64,000 bases of DNA from Nemopilema nomurai (Eukaryota > Cnidaria > Scyphozoa > Rhizostomeae > Rhizostomatidae): contig ML133480.1 of the NCBI GenBank assembly GCA_003864495.1, positions 643,449 to 707,448 on the forward strand, given 5' to 3'. The notes beneath the pieces were generated by a model. That model had not been told where the DNA came from. It was given only the letters and a program-made list of their open reading frames with translations, and did no database searches. Made by a program: the position numbers and the translations under genes. This document shows, piece after piece, positions 21,275 to 34,285 of this stretch (its first letter is position 1; the number at the start of each line of letters is the position of its first letter).

Positions 21275-24200
21275 AAACAGTCAATAGCAAAATATAGAAA
21301 AATAATATAACGAATTTACGTTTGATGGTGAGGTAGCTGAAGAGTAACTTGAAATGGAGCAAGAAGATTTTTAGATAATCATTGTGACATCCAATGGTGA
21401 CTTGTTGTAAATAGAGCATCAATAGTCAATTTTTACAATAAGAAAACTACGATAAATTACTTACGTTTGATGAAAGGCCAGTTTGAGGGCACCTTGAGAT
21501 AGAACAAGAAAATTGTTAGATAATCATTGTGACATTGTGGTGCTTAGTTGTAAATAAAGCATCAATCGTCAATATTTTAAGATTAGAAAATTACGATAAA
21601 TATCTTACGTTTGATGAAAGGCCAGTTTGAGGGCACATTGAGATGAAACAAGAAAATTGTTAGATAATCATTGTGACATGTATTTGTGACTTAGTTCTAA
21701 TTAGAGCATCAATCGGCAATACTTTAAGCTACAATAAATACCTTACGTTTCGTGAAAGGTCACTTTGAGGGCACCTTGAGATGAAAGAAGAAAATTTTAG
21801 ATCATCATTGTGACATCTATTTGTTACTTATTGTAAATAGAGCATCAATCGAATACTTTACAATTAGAAAACTACGATAAATAACTTACGTTTGATGAAA
21901 GGCCAGTTGAGGGCACCTTGAGATAAAAAAGAAATTGTTCGATAGCACTATTGGTGACTTAGTTGTAAATAGAAAATCAATCGTGAATACTTCAAGATTA
22001 GAAAACTACGATAATTAACTTACGTTTATGAAAGGTCACTTGAGGGACCTTGAGATGAAAAAGAAAATTTTAGATAATCATTGTGACATCTATTGGTGAC
22101 TTAGTTTAAATAGAGCATCAATCGTCAATATTTAAGATTAGAAAACTACGATAAATAACTTACGTTTGATAAAGACCAGTTGGAGGGCACCTGGATGAAA
22201 AAAAATTGTTAGATAATCATTGTGACATCTATGGTTACTTAGTTGTAAATAGAGCATCATGGTCAATATTTTAAATTAGAAAACTGCGATAAATAACTTA
22301 CGTTTGATAAAAGGCCTTTTGGAGGGCACCTTGAGATAAAACAAGAAAATTGTTAGATAATCATTGTGACATCTATTGGTGACTTAGTTGTGAAAAGAGC
22401 ATCAATCGTCAATATTTTAAGATAAGAAAACTACGATAAATAACTTACGTTTGGTGAAAGGCCAGTTGGAGGGCACCTTGAGATGAAACAAGAAAATTAT
22501 TAGAATATCATTGTGACATCTATTGGTGACTTAGTTGTGAATAGAGCATCAATCGTCAATATTTAAATAAGAAAACTACGATAAATAACTTACGTTTGGT
22601 GAAAGGCCAGTTGGAGGGCACCTTGAGATGAAACAAGAAAATTGTTAGATAATCAATTTGACGTCTATTATTGACTTGGTTCTAAATAAGCATCAATCGT
22701 CAATACTTTAAGATTAGAAAACTACGATAAAGAACTTACGTTTGATGAAGGCCAGTTGGAGGCACCTTGATAAAAGAAAAAATTGTTAGATAATCATTGT
22801 GACATCTATTGGTGACTTAGTTGTAAATAGAGCATCAATCGTCAATACTTTACAATTAGAAAACTACGATAATTAACTTACGTTTCATGAAAGGCCAGTT
22901 GGAGGGCACCTTGAGATAAACAAGAAAATTGTTAGATAATCATTGTGACATGTATTGGTGACTTAGTTGTAAAAAGAGCATCACTTGTCAATACTTTACA
23001 ATTAGAAAACTACGATAGATAACTTACGTTTCATGAAAGGCCAATTGGAGGGCACTTGAGATGAAACAAGAAAATTGTTAGATAATCATTGTGACATCTA
23101 TTGGTGACTTAGTTGTAAATAGAGCATCAATTAGCAATACTTTAAGATTAGAAAACTACATAATAACTTACGTTTGATGACAGGCCAAATTGAGGGCACT
23201 GTGAGATAGAACAAGAAAATTGTTAGATAACCATTGTGACATGTATTGGTGACTTAGTTGCAAATAGAGTATCAATAGTCAATATTTTTAAATTAGAAAA
23301 CTGCGATAAATAACTTACGTTTGGTGAAAGGCCAGTTGGAGGGCACCTTGAGATAGAACAAAAAATTGTTAGATAGCATTGTGACATCTATTGGTGACTT
23401 AGTTGTAAATAGAGCATCAATCGTCAATACTTTACAATTAGAAAACTACGATAATTAACTTACGTTTTATGAAAGGCAGTTGAGGGCACTTGAGATAAAA
23501 CAAGAAAATTGTTAGATAATCATTGTGACATCTATTGGTGACTTAGTTGTAAAGAGAGCATCAATTGTCAATACTTTACAATTAGAAAACTACGATAGAT
23601 AACTTACGTTTGATAAAAGGCCAATTGGAGGGCATCTTGAGATAAAACAAGAAAATTGTTATATAATCATTGTGACATCTATTGGTGACTTAGTTCTAAT
23701 TAGAGCATCAATTAGCAATACTTTAAGATTGGAAAACTACGATATAATAACTTACGTTTGATGAAAGGCCAGTTGGAGGGCACCTTGAGATAGAACAAGA
23801 AAATTGTTAGATAGCATTGTGACATCTATTGGTGACTTAGTTGTAAAAGAGCATCAATTGTCAATACTTTACAATTAGAAAACTGCGATAGATAACTTAC
23901 GTTTCATAAAAGGTCAGTTAGAGGGCACCTTGAAATGAAACATGAGAATTATTAGATAATCATTGTGACATCTATTGGTGACTTGGTTGTAAATAGAGCA
24001 TCAATCGTCAATACTTGACAATTAGAAAACTGCGATAAATAACTTACGTTTGGTGAAAGGCCAGTTGGAGGGCACCTTGAGATGAAAGAAGAAAATTATT
24101 AGAATATCATTGTGACATCTATTGGTGACTAAGTTGTAAATAGAGCATCAATCGTCAATACTTTACAATTAGAAAACTACGATAATTAACTTACGTTTGA

Positions 24201-25940
24201 AAGGTCAGTTAGGGCACCTTGAGATAAAACAAGAAAATTGTTAGATAATCATTGTGACATGTATTGGTGACTTAGTTGTACAAATCACTTGTCAATACTT
24301 TACAATTAGAAAACTACGATAGATAACTTACGTTTCATGAAAGGCCAATTGGAGGGCATCTTGAGATTAAACAAGAAAATTGTTAGATAATCATTGTGAC
24401 ATCTATTGGTGACTTAGTTCTAATTAGAGCATCAATTAGCAATACTTTAAGATTGGAAAACTACAATAAATAACTTACGTTTGATGAAAGGCCAAATTGA
24501 GGGCACTGTGAGATAGAACAAGAAAATTGTTAGATAGCCATTGTGACATGTATTGGTGACTTAGTTGCAAATAGAGTATCAATAGTCAATATTTTTAAAT
24601 TAGAAAACTGCGATAAATAACTTACGTTTGGTGAAAGGCCAGTTGGAGGGCACCTTGAGATAGAACAAGAAAATTGTTAGATAGCCATTGTGACATGTAT
24701 TGGTGACTTAGTTGTAAATAGAGCATCAATCTTCAATACTTTACAATTAGAAAACTACGATAATTAACTTACGTTTTATGAAAGGGTCAGGTAGAGGGCA
24801 TCTTGAGATAAAACAAAAATTGTTAGATAATCATTGTGACATCTATTGGTGACTTAGTTGTAAAGAGCATCAATTGTCAATACTTTAAGATTAGAAAACT
24901 ACGATAGTAATAACTTACGTTTGATAAAAGGCCAATTGGAGGGCACTTGAGATAAAACAAGAAAATTGTTATATATCATTGTGACATCTATTGGTGACTT
25001 AGTTCTAATTAGAGCATCAATTAGCAATACTTTAAGATTGGAAAACTACAATAAATAACTTACGTTTGATGAAAGGCCAGTTGGAGGGCACCTTGAGATA
25101 GAACAAGAAAATCGTTAGATAGCCATTGTGACATGTATTGGTGACTTAGTTGTAAAAAGAGCATCAATTGTCAATACTTTACAATTAGAAAACTGATAAT
25201 AACTTACGTTTCATAAAGGTCAGTTTGAGGGCACCTTGAATGAAAAGAAGAATTGTTAGATAATCATTGTGACATCTATTGGTGACTTGGTTGTAAATAG
25301 AGCATCAATCGTCAATACTTGACAATTAGAAAACTGCGATAAATAACTTACGTTTGGTGAAAGGCCAGTTGGAGGGCACCTTGAGATGAAAGAAGAAAAT
25401 TATTAGAATATCATTGTGACATCTATTGGTGACTAAGTTGTAAATAGAGCATCAATCGTCAATACTTTACAATTAGAAAACTACGATAATTAACTTACGT
25501 TTCATGAAAGGTCAGTTAGAGGGCACCTTGAGATAAAACAAGAAAATTGTTAGATAATCATTGTGACATGTAATGGTGACTTAGTTGTACAAAGAGTATC
25601 ACTTGTCAATACTTTACAATTAGAAAACTACGATAGATAACTTACGTTTCATGAAAGGCCAATTGGAGGGCACTTGATTAAAAAAAAATTGTTAGATAAT
25701 CATTGTGACATCTATTGGTGACTTAGTTCTAATTAGAGCATCAATTAGCAATACTTTAAGATTGGAAAACTACAATAAATAACTTACGTTTGATGAAAGG
25801 CCACTTGGAGGGCACCTTGGGATAGAACAAGAAATTGTTAGATAATCATTGTAACATCTAATGGTGACTTGGTTGTAAATTGAGCATCAATAGTCAATAT
25901 TTTAAAATTATAAAACTACGATAACGAACCTACGGTTGAT
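21275..25940. repeat. 147-bp satellite array 2
   Basis: About 31-32 head-to-tail monomers of the same family as 1-1190, here mostly 144-147 bp because of many small deletions. Subtypes are told apart by agataatcattg versus agatagcattg, tctaattagagcatcaattagc, and ggtgaaagg versus catgaaagg. No gene is present. The last monomer passes into gaacctacggttgatggagg, the same junction as at the end of array 1. Confidence 0.95.
23020..25640. repeat. Nine-monomer higher-order repeat within array 2
   Basis: Marked monomers recur about 1.31 kb apart. The ccaaattgagggcactgtgag variant is at about 23185 and 24490. The gaagaaaattattagaatatc variant is near 24085 and 25388. The catcaattagcaatac variant is near 23128, 24430 and 25738. 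This equals nine monomers and about two copies, and shows recent block amplification. Confidence 0.65.
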
Positions 25941-28900
25941 GGAGGACACTTTGAACAGGAGGAGAGGATTGGCAGGTAATCATTGTAACACCTGCTTGAG
26001 GCTTAGAACATGAACAGTTAATATACATAAGTTATGAAAATACGATCACGTGTGAGCATAAACGGTATTTCAAATATGATAGATATGTAATTTTTAATAA
26101 TAATGTTGGACCATAATAGTTGCTGGTTAAAAAATGATGAATGTGATATACAAGGAGAGTGATTTAATGAAATCTGGTGTCCGAATTGCCTTTTTAATCT
26201 GTTGAATGGATAGGTGACTTGTTAAAAGCACGATAGATTCTTATCAAATTAATTTTTTAATTGACGTCTTCACAGGAAAATGAAGAAATGCACCGAAAAG
26301 GGAATTTAGTCATGTTTGTTGAACCTTTTTTCATAGTTTCGTTTTCCCGAAATTGGCTTAATGGTTAAGAATATTAATTATGGTTAAGGCATTATAATTT
26401 TTCAACCGTTTATTTGGTGCTGAAAAGAATCGGTCGTTTTTTATATCAGTCCTAGGAGCGTGCGCAATATGCACCGAAAATTTGGACCTTTGAGATGGAT
26501 TGTGTTAGAAAGCATTTCAGTTATAGAACTGAATCACTAGTATGAATTTATGTATGTGACCAGATTTCTGTAGTTTCCCGCCTATGAGAAACAACATTTT
26601 ACTTCAGACCTGATACGTTATATTATGAAATAAAATATACTTTTACAATCAGGGAAATGTTTCTTATAAGAAAAATCACATTATACTATAGTCCATCTAC
26701 TCAGACACATGCTCAATGATTGTGATAAATATACCATATACTATTTTTGATGTGTATTTGAATACATTACCCTGATTGTAAAGTGTATGAATACAAGCCA
26801 AAAACATTTGTTCAAACACTGTAGTGTGTCGATTCCTGTAATATATCCAATGTAATGTGTCCTTGGAACACGCTCTCTACTTTGGTTATAAATGCGACCA
26901 ACGCCCCTGTTATATGTTGACATTAAGAGATAAGAATCAGTTGAATTACCACAATTATGGTATCACAATTGGCAAATGACATCCTACCGGCTATAGAAGG
27001 ATGACATTCGGATTCTCAAAATTATGTGACCTCTTATACAGTGACTGTCAACCTTTTACTTAGGATTTCCAGGAGAGACTAGCACCCTAATTGATATTAA
27101 AACTTTGCTTGTGGTAGAATGAGGGAAGCTTACTATGGCGTGCTTTATACCAAATGAATTTTCGTCTTTGTATATTACATGTGAAATATAATAGATTTCT
27201 ATCAGAGGAATTAAACACAAACACGTGAATACTTTTAAACCACGCTGTAAAATGTTGCATTTTTCATTACAACGGACAAAATAAGCAAAGAGGCTTTACT
27301 CCTAAAGAACATCCCTCCAACCCCCACCCATTGTAGAACAACATACTCATAGATAAAAGCAGTCTTGTGCCATTTGAAGCTTCATGATGCCTTAATAATA
27401 TCAGAGCATGCTCCCAATTCGTGAATCAAGATGTGGTAAAAGTTTTATGTTCTGCCCCGTGCAAACTTGTCACAGCAGAAACATCATAATGAGGCAACGG
27501 AAAGTACCTAAACCGTGACACGAGCAAAACTGTTTCCAAACTTTGTTTGAAGAAAATTACAGTGAAAAGGGTGGAAGAATATCGCAATGGCTGTCGAAGC
27601 ACAGTCTTGAAGAGTAACTAACACGGTAATAGAATGCTTAATATTTATAGACATGCAGGCTATCTTTTAGCATTTCAGGGTGCTCTGTGAGCTGGCAATA
27701 ATAGGATTTCTATAAACGCAGTTGACTGGTGTAGACGAGTTGGCTGGAAATTTCTGTTCGATTTTCCTTGGAATAACGGTCTAAAGCCTCTTTTTCCATA
27801 CTTTGCTCCGTCACTTTGGCTCGAGCCGAAATTTTTCATTTTCCCTTCGGGCTTTTTCTCTCCAAGAGAGCTCTCTTCAAAAGGGGCACCAGACCATCTT
27901 CAGCTAAGTGAATAGAGGGCAAATGATACTCCTGAATAGCAGCCTAAATTTCAAGTTTCTTGATAATTAAGTGAGACGAGAGAAATTGTAAGAAAATGAT
28001 GCCTTATAGATTTATTATAGGTGTCCTTTTGGGAATAGCTCGCTGATGGTGACTCTTTTCCTTTGCCCTTCTTGCTATGTTGCCATTAATCATATGAGCA
28101 TGTGGGCTATTCGCTGTTCAAAGAACTTTGTTCCACTATAGATTGTGTGACTGCAAGTGATCTATTTTTGCGGATACTTCGAGCATCCAGTTGATCAAAC
28201 CATACTATCGATTTTCAGAAATTCATACCAAACAAAGAGAAAGCCAGGAGAGCATTAGATGGGAAGGCCGAGAAAGGAGACAATCAAAGACTTACTGGTT
28301 TCTATAAGTATGCCGTTAGCAATGCTGAAATGACCCCAGCTGAAACATATTCGTGTCTATGTTGTTTCCTTCATTTTCAACCATAAATTTCGATGAAAAA
28401 CGTAAAGTTTCCACAATTTTGAGCAATTTCAGACCTATCTTCGAAAAAGTGGATTAAGTGCCTAGCCCGATGGGTATACAAGCCCAGAATTAGGGGAAAT
28501 TCTTAAGTGGTGAGTTTTTGAATGGATGGCCAACAGGTCCTCACTACAAATGCCTCTTAAATGTTCTATGAAATATTATCAGTGAATAGAGAAAAAAGAT
28601 AAAAAATGCAAAATAAATGTGGGGCTGCCGTTTTTGATGAAATTTTAATTGAAACGTCCAGAAGTTTTGATAAAAGTGAAAGTTGCTTGAACTATGATTA
28701 TTCTATTTGCAATGGTACTATCTGTAAGGTAGTATAAATTTTTAGGTTTTATCCATCCTTCTTTACAAATACAGATGCAAAGGCAAAAATTTGTCATTGA
28801 TGTAAATATTGAAAAGCAACGGGCTAAAGATTGATCCTTGGAAAACTCCCTACGTTGTTCCCATCCAACCACTAAAGCATGTGTATAGTTTCCTTCAGTC

Positions 28901-29301
28901 TTTCATTTATTTTATTACTGAAGCCATAAGATTTCTATTTGTCCAGTAGAAATACACGAGTTAAGCAATAAAAAGCTTTTAATAGATCTATAAGTACTGA
29001 GATCTACAAGATCTATGAGTAGAAATACACGAGTTAAACAATCAGAAGTTTTTAATAGCTCTATAATTACTGTACGAGCCACATCTTTTAGCCAGGCACA
29101 ATTCCAGGCCCTCATTGAAGCGTTTTGTGTGCTATAACCTACTCAGAACCCACAAATCAAAGGAAAACATTGATGTAATTATAGATTCGATTCATCATTG
29201 TTCTCTTTTTGAAGCTGAGGGAGCACACACATTAATATACAACTCTCTTGACTAGATGATGGGCACACATTAGCCATATTAGCAAAGCTAGAATACCCAA
29301 C
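25941..29301. other. Unrecognised left flank of body B
   Basis: Collinear with 1191-4777 with small indels. About 230 bp present in A near 2980-3210 is deleted here around 27745. It keeps the 73-bp tandem duplication at 28948 and 29021. No gene seen. Confidence 0.6.
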
Positions 29302-30036
29302 AAAATTTTATCGTACGATGTTACTCAAACGCTGATTTCGATTCTCGATCAACATGCCCCTCTGTAGCAAAAATTAATGTGAGCAAGTTATGCACCTTTC
29401 ATAAATGAATATATACGTAAATTTATAATGTCGAGGTCTAAGGAAAAAAGGAAATTCAACAAAAATAAACTAAACAAAAGCATAACTGTCTCTAAGAAGA
29501 AAAAGTACAAAAAAACCAGAAATAAATGCGTTGAATTAATCAGAGGCACTACTAGTAAATATTTCGAAAATTTAGATGTAAGATTAGTCAAGGGTAGCTA
29601 GAAGTTCTCAAATGCAATCCAGCCTATATTAAATGAAAAAAATACCAAACAAAATTAAATGATACTGAAAGGGAACAAAACTGTCCTGTCTGAAAGTAAA
29701 ATTTTGGCACAGACGCTGCATAATCAATTCGTAAATATTACTGAAGGCTTTAATATAGTCCAACCCTTGTCTGATAATATGAATAAATGTCTGAAGAAAG
29801 GGCAGCCTAGACACTATCTGATAAACTGAAATTCTTTGAAAAAAACCTGAGTATTTTAAAAACAAAAGAAACGTTCGGTTATTTGCCCAAGTTTGAGTTT
29901 GAAAATGTCATTCTTGAAAATATAAAGCAAATCATCAACTGAAATCGATAACATCCCTTAGAAGGTTTTTAAAATAGCGCAGGTCTTTGAAATATTAGCT
30001 GAATTATTTATTCGACCACAAATGCTGTTCACTGAT
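29302..30036 (+). pseudogene. LINE EN-RT linker fragment, unit B
   Basis: Homologue of 4778-5510. This copy has the best-preserved linker: one frame runs from FINEYIRKF through SKEKRKFNKNKLNKS, KKYKKTRNKCVELIRG, KYFENLDVRLVKGS to a stop. The seventh A in the run at 29511-29517 keeps the frame that unit A has lost. Downstream, SESKILAQTLHNQFVNITEG and FEFENVILENIKQI are readable. It lacks RT catalytic motifs, so it is inactive. Confidence 0.7.
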
Positions 30037-30110
30037 AAACATCTGAGAGTTATTAAAGAGGTCTTCATACTTGTACGTTCTACAGACAGCAAATTAGAAA
30101 GTACACTTAC

Positions 30111-30290
30111 GCATATCTCTTTTAAAATCCTTTGCCCTCTGAACTTTTTTAACATGGAGATGGTGGCCTTCGACAGGAATCGTGAACAATGCGATCATAA
30201 CATTTGTAGGCTCGTAGCAATCAATTTGCACACACTTCACTCTCCGTTACTTTTTAAGCTCTCGATGGTCTTTGGTAAGAGCAGGAACTT
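30111..30290 (-). other. Possible exon remnant, unit B
   Basis: Same minus-strand peptide as at 5585 (VQIDCYEPTNVM, EGHHLHVKKVQRAKD), again followed by GTAAGT (complement of 30105-30110). No product recognised. Confidence 0.3.
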
Positions 30291-30388
30291 CAGGTTTTTC
30301 ACGAAATTAATTGCTTTTTCCGTGTTGCCTTGAAAGCTCATCTTTTTACCGGCATAAAAGATTGTTATTGAAATTAACACAACATTGA

Positions 30389-30489
30389 TTTTGGCGCGTT
30401 TTCACGCAGTGCTTTCTAGACAATGCATGCCTCCCCTCTTGGGAACAAGCGCTACAATAGAGGCCGCTGGTTGGTCAAAGCGCAAAAAA
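30389..30489. promoter_or_regulatory. E2F-like CpG-bearing block, unit B
   Basis: TTTTGGCGCG at 30389-30398 and the following GC-richer segment are nearly identical to 5863-5963. Function is not shown. Confidence 0.35.
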
Positions 30490-30739
30490 TGGAATGTCTG
30501 AAGTGATTAAATAGAGTGTAGAATTATTGTTGCCAGAAATTTCTAGGTTGTTTAATGCGTGGATCTATGAAAATTGTACAGCACAAATTTTTCAGTTAAT
30601 TACTTTTTAGACAAAAGCAATATATCATTAAACGAATTCAGTTAAATGGAATCTTTTAACTCTGTTATACGAATTAGGAATTTTATAGACAGTTATCATT
30701 AAGGATATCCATAAGGATATAAAGATATATCATCAAAGA

Positions 30740-30801
30740 AAATATCTTCCTGGTACTAGATCTTAAACACTTATGGTGGCTTTCCCCTTAGGAAGATATT
30801 T
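30740..30801. repeat. 12-bp perfect inverted repeat, unit B
   Basis: AAATATCTTCCT (30740-30751) and AGGAAGATATTT (30790-30801), 38-bp spacer, as in unit A. Confidence 0.6.
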
Positions 30802-30981
30802 ATTGATTTTATGGAGTTATTCACAATTTTTGTAAGTTCCATATAAGGGTGTTGCCAAGCAGAATGTCTCATGAAGTTTCATTATTTGCCTTTCCTTGAC
30901 TGTGCGTTTCAACAATAATCATTATTTTCTTACCAAATACTTCCCGTTACCATTTCCACACCAAGAAATAGCTGAAAAAGA

Positions 30982-31071
30982 GGGGCAGTGTGGATAAACG
31001 GGTTGGCCTCGAGTGCTGAGCACTTGGCGTACAAAGTCAGGGGTCGTGAGTTCGAGTCTCGCTCGGGTCGG
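30982..31071 (+). other. tRNA-like sequence, unit B
   Basis: Same T-arm/B-box (GTGAGTTCGAGTCTCGC) and upstream TGGATAAACGGG as at 6457. It has one extra G that restores GGGTTGG, also seen in unit C. Confidence 0.45.
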
Positions 31072-31372
31072 TTATTTTTCCGCACTCTCTATGATTTTTC
31101 GTACGAAATCCTGTAGCCTATGACAAATAGCTGCAAGTGAGCATAGTGTGTGAAGCTGTTTGGATGTGAACAATAAAACAGGACTGGCAGCAACGTGGCA
31201 GTAAGAAAACGAATCCTACGACTTCACAAAACACAGGCATCATCCAACTGGAACCTGCTTGAACAATATTTGTTTATTCTCTCAATGCTTTTGTATGTAG
31301 AAGTAACCAATGGCAAATTTGTCAGTTTTTTGCAGAGGGGTCGACATAAGCACCCATGCTGCGCATGCCTTA

Positions 31373-31759
31373 CAGAATCAACAACAACAACATTTCCATG
31401 TGACAGTGTAAAATGGCGGCGGCCTAGGGGGAGGGCCCAGTACATTTTGCTGAAGAATATTGTCCTGATGTATCATCGCGTGAAAGCAATGGTAAGTGCA
31501 TTGGATGCTATCCTTTTTTACTTCAAATGATGCCTCTTTTTAGCCATGACCGAATTTTCTCCTTATCGTGCTGGTTTACACCAGGGAAGGCCCCTCTCCA
31601 GAATGCCATGCTACAGTTTCAATCCACGCCCACCGATAATTCAACCGTTAATACTACAATAGCTTCTTGAGACAAACAACAAAATCAATCTTGTTTGAAC
31701 TTATGATCTAGGTGCCCAGTGAAGTTTGCAATATATATTATTTGAAAGCTTATCCTTCA
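31373..31759 (+). repeat. Direct repeat R, left copy of unit B
   Basis: Homologue of 6847-7245 with AAAATGGCGGC near 31410 and a GGTAAGTG donor-like site near 31491. It ends at the transposon's left terminus. Confidence 0.85.
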
Positions 31760-31765
31760 AAAATC

Positions 31766-32336
31766 GGGTCCGTTATTTAGCGAGCGACATTCATGTATAC
31801 ATTCGGACTCTGATTGCTTCTAATGAAAACTATAGTTCATTTCATGGTGGATGATGAACATGGTAAAAAGATATTTCATGGTGGGAAATCTGGCTGGATT
31901 ATCTGTTGATTCGTGTATTTTGTTTTGAAAAACACGCGATTCACCTCCGAAGATGAGCCAAAAGATCGAAATTTTTTACACGGCCTAGAATTAGACATTG
32001 GAGGTGAAACATCATATCCCAGTTTGAACAAATCTCCGACTCAAGGGCAGAAACAGGAAATCTTAATCGACTCAAAACAACAGAAAACCTACTTTTTCTT
32101 CCATTACTTACCAATTGAAAGCGTAAAACTACAAAACTCTAACTTCAGAAGATTTTTCCAACCAGCTCCATACTGATGTCAAATAGAAAAGTTCTTGAAT
32201 GTTGATGTCTCCAAATAACTTTTGCCAGGCTGATTGGCGTATGATGGAAGTTAATAAGCATAGACTGGCAAGTAAGGAACTTGTCCCCTCAAACATGCAG
32301 TATTTGTCTTAATTTTTAGAGAGAAGCCAAGTCGCC
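31766..32336. repeat. Left terminal inverted repeat, unit B (fuller arm)
   Basis: Matches the reverse complement of 12530-13263, except for a ~200-bp gap near 32170. The inner part (32165-32336) reads cttgaatg..gatgtc..aacttttgcc..ttaatttttagagag, the mirror image of unit A's 12540-12680. It shows that the arms were originally at least 700 bp. Confidence 0.75.
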
Positions 32337-33217
32337 AACATGCTACCAAAGATTGCGGGATTGGTGAAGAACATTGCAATGCGCTTGTTTGGAAGACTGG
32401 TCAACTGTTTGTCATTGGATGATGCTGCAAACATTGTCAAGAATCCAACCATTGCTTCGGGATCTAAATTTGTTGATAGTGAAGTAAAAAATTGCTCTTG
32501 AAAAAGTTGAAGAGTCAATTAATACTTTTAAGGAAGTAACAGACTATAGTGGCCAAGAAAATTCAGACATCAGAAATCAAATAAGTTGCATACAGATAAT
32601 GTTTAAGACTCATTAGAATATAGAGTTGATATAAGCCCCATAGGTGAAACCGAGTTACATAAATTTTGGACAAAGATAATAATATCAATAGAGCGACATG
32701 AGGAATCAGAAGGTGGGGAAACCAATCGGTATTACATGCCAAATTACTGCAAGTGGATGCAGGAGAAGCTGCCCTATATAACATCGTGTAACAATCTGTG
32801 TTTAGGGGATTTGCAGCGTTTTAATTCTGAATACGAAGAGTGCAACTTGCCAGAGACAAAAACTAACGCTGTTGCAGAACAGTTTTGCTGCCTAAGAGAA
32901 AGAAATATTGAAGAAGAAGTCAGTTGTTGAGTTTATTCGTAAATCATGGCACGATAATCGTGACTTGCAAAGACGGTTCATTATAGGCTTAAAACTCATA
33001 TCAGTAAGACAAAGGAGGTACCTAAAGAAACAAAACAGTCTTTTGACAAAATTAAGAAACTACTTGTTAACTACGACGATTCCAGCGGTAGCGAAGGTGG
33101 GTTAATTGGAAGCTTGGGACAAGAACAAAAAATCCAAAGAAAAGGGAATAATCCAGAAAAAGGTACATTTCAAGAACCACCAAAAAAGAAATTGAATTTT
33201 TCTGCCTTAAAGAATTA
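32337..33217 (+). pseudogene. Transposon accessory protein region, unit B
   Basis: Homologue of 7739-8320 with extra N-terminal sequence. A frame reads NMLPKIAGLVKNIAMRLFGR and ANIVKNPTIASGSKFVDSEV. A one-base shift in the A run near 32492 leads into IALEKVEESINTFKEVTDYS. After a stop comes ETELHKFWTKIIISIERHEE, MPNYCKWMQEKLPYI, TNAVAEQFCCLRER, a shift, then VVEFIRKSWHDNRDLQRRF. Unit A has deleted the first block. Family not identified; inactive because of at least three shifts and a stop. Confidence 0.5.
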
Positions 33218-33426
33218 AAAAAAATGAAGAAAAAACATGGTTTCAATATGAAAACTAATTGTTCTTGGAAGCGAATTTCTGGAAAAGAATCAACCGGAAG
33301 AGTGATTTGAACAATGTTACCCCGTATATAAAAAGATATTTACAAATCACTTTTTCAAGCAGGGAAAACAAGATGTCTGTTGTACTCAAGAAACTTGTGA
33401 AGGGCTGGGAGCAATAAGGAGATAAC

Positions 33427-33579
33427 TGCGCTCAGTGTGGCCAAGAGGAAAATGATTGCAGTATAGAAGAGATTAACTGGATAGATGCGACGACTGTGAT
33501 GGGTGGTACCACACAGGGTGTGCCAATATTGACACTGCATACGACGATTCTGCACCCCCAATACATTTGCCCACGATGC
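33427..33579 (+). pseudogene. PHD finger, frameshifted, unit B
   Basis: C4HC3 ligands CAQC, CDDC, HTGC (in WYHTGC) and CPRC, as in unit A, with the same frameshift before CDDC. Unit B has a CCCCC run (33556-33560) where unit A has four C. The spacing differs slightly (AYDDSAPPQYICPRC-like), so the last pair joins differently. Confidence 0.7.
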
Positions 33580-34026
33580 AAGCAATCGTTTTTTGGTGGT
33601 CTGCCAAACCTATTGACGCATTTTCTATTCCCGAGCTAATTCGATTGCCTGACCAATTTACCCTTTGGATAAACTTGTCTCCGGATGATAGAAGACAAAT
33701 CCGAAAAAATGTTTATTCCATGGAAACAAAGAATATACCCCAAATTGGTGGACTTGTAGTAAAGGTAAACTTAAAAGACGACAAGGTAATCCATATTAGA
33801 GATAAACTTAAAAAACGAAACATGGTATCCACCCCTTTGAAGTTTACCTCGGACATGAGGGCTATTGTATCATATTTCTGTAATCGTGATCAGAGACAAC
33901 AGTGTCGCCATGGTGACGGTGGAAATCTTGTTGAGGAATTCTGTTGCATCTTATACAAAATAGCAAAAATGACATCGAAGGGTACTTTAAAACAAAAATC
34001 TGAAGTCTCACAAACTGCACTACTTG
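33580..34026 (+). pseudogene. Transposon protein linker region, unit B, interrupted by BEL/Pao
   Basis: One open frame from PIDAFSIPELIRLPDQFTL to SEVSQTALL, where the retrotransposon starts (34027). It resumes at 36899. It contains DDRRQIRKN, IHIRDKLKKRN and SYFCNRDQRQQC. The longer open frame relative to unit A suggests that this copy is closer to the ancestor. No domain recognised. Confidence 0.45.
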
Positions 34027-34206
34027 TGTACGGAAATGTGCCGCACACAAATCGCTAAACTCTAAGATTCGCCATCTTGTCTCGTGCTCTCGAAGATCCA
34101 ACTCAAAATAACTGAAAACTCGGTCCCAGTTCTCTACTGTCCTAAACTGTCCTAAAATGTCCACTACTAATCAACATAACGAATGATAATAATAAAGTAC
34201 CGTACA
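34027..34206 (-). repeat. 3' LTR of the BEL/Pao element
   Basis: 180 bp with perfect 7-bp inverted ends TGTACGG (34027-34033) and CCGTACA (34200-34206). Directly upstream on the element strand (34207-34221) is TTTTAGGGGAGTTTG, a plausible polypurine tract. There is no second LTR in the window. Confidence 0.85.
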
Positions 34207-34285
34207 CAAACTCCCCTAAAATTTGAGTAAAGTAACATACTTGAGTCAAATTTTATCAAACCTTTACGGTACGCAGTTGTCCTCT

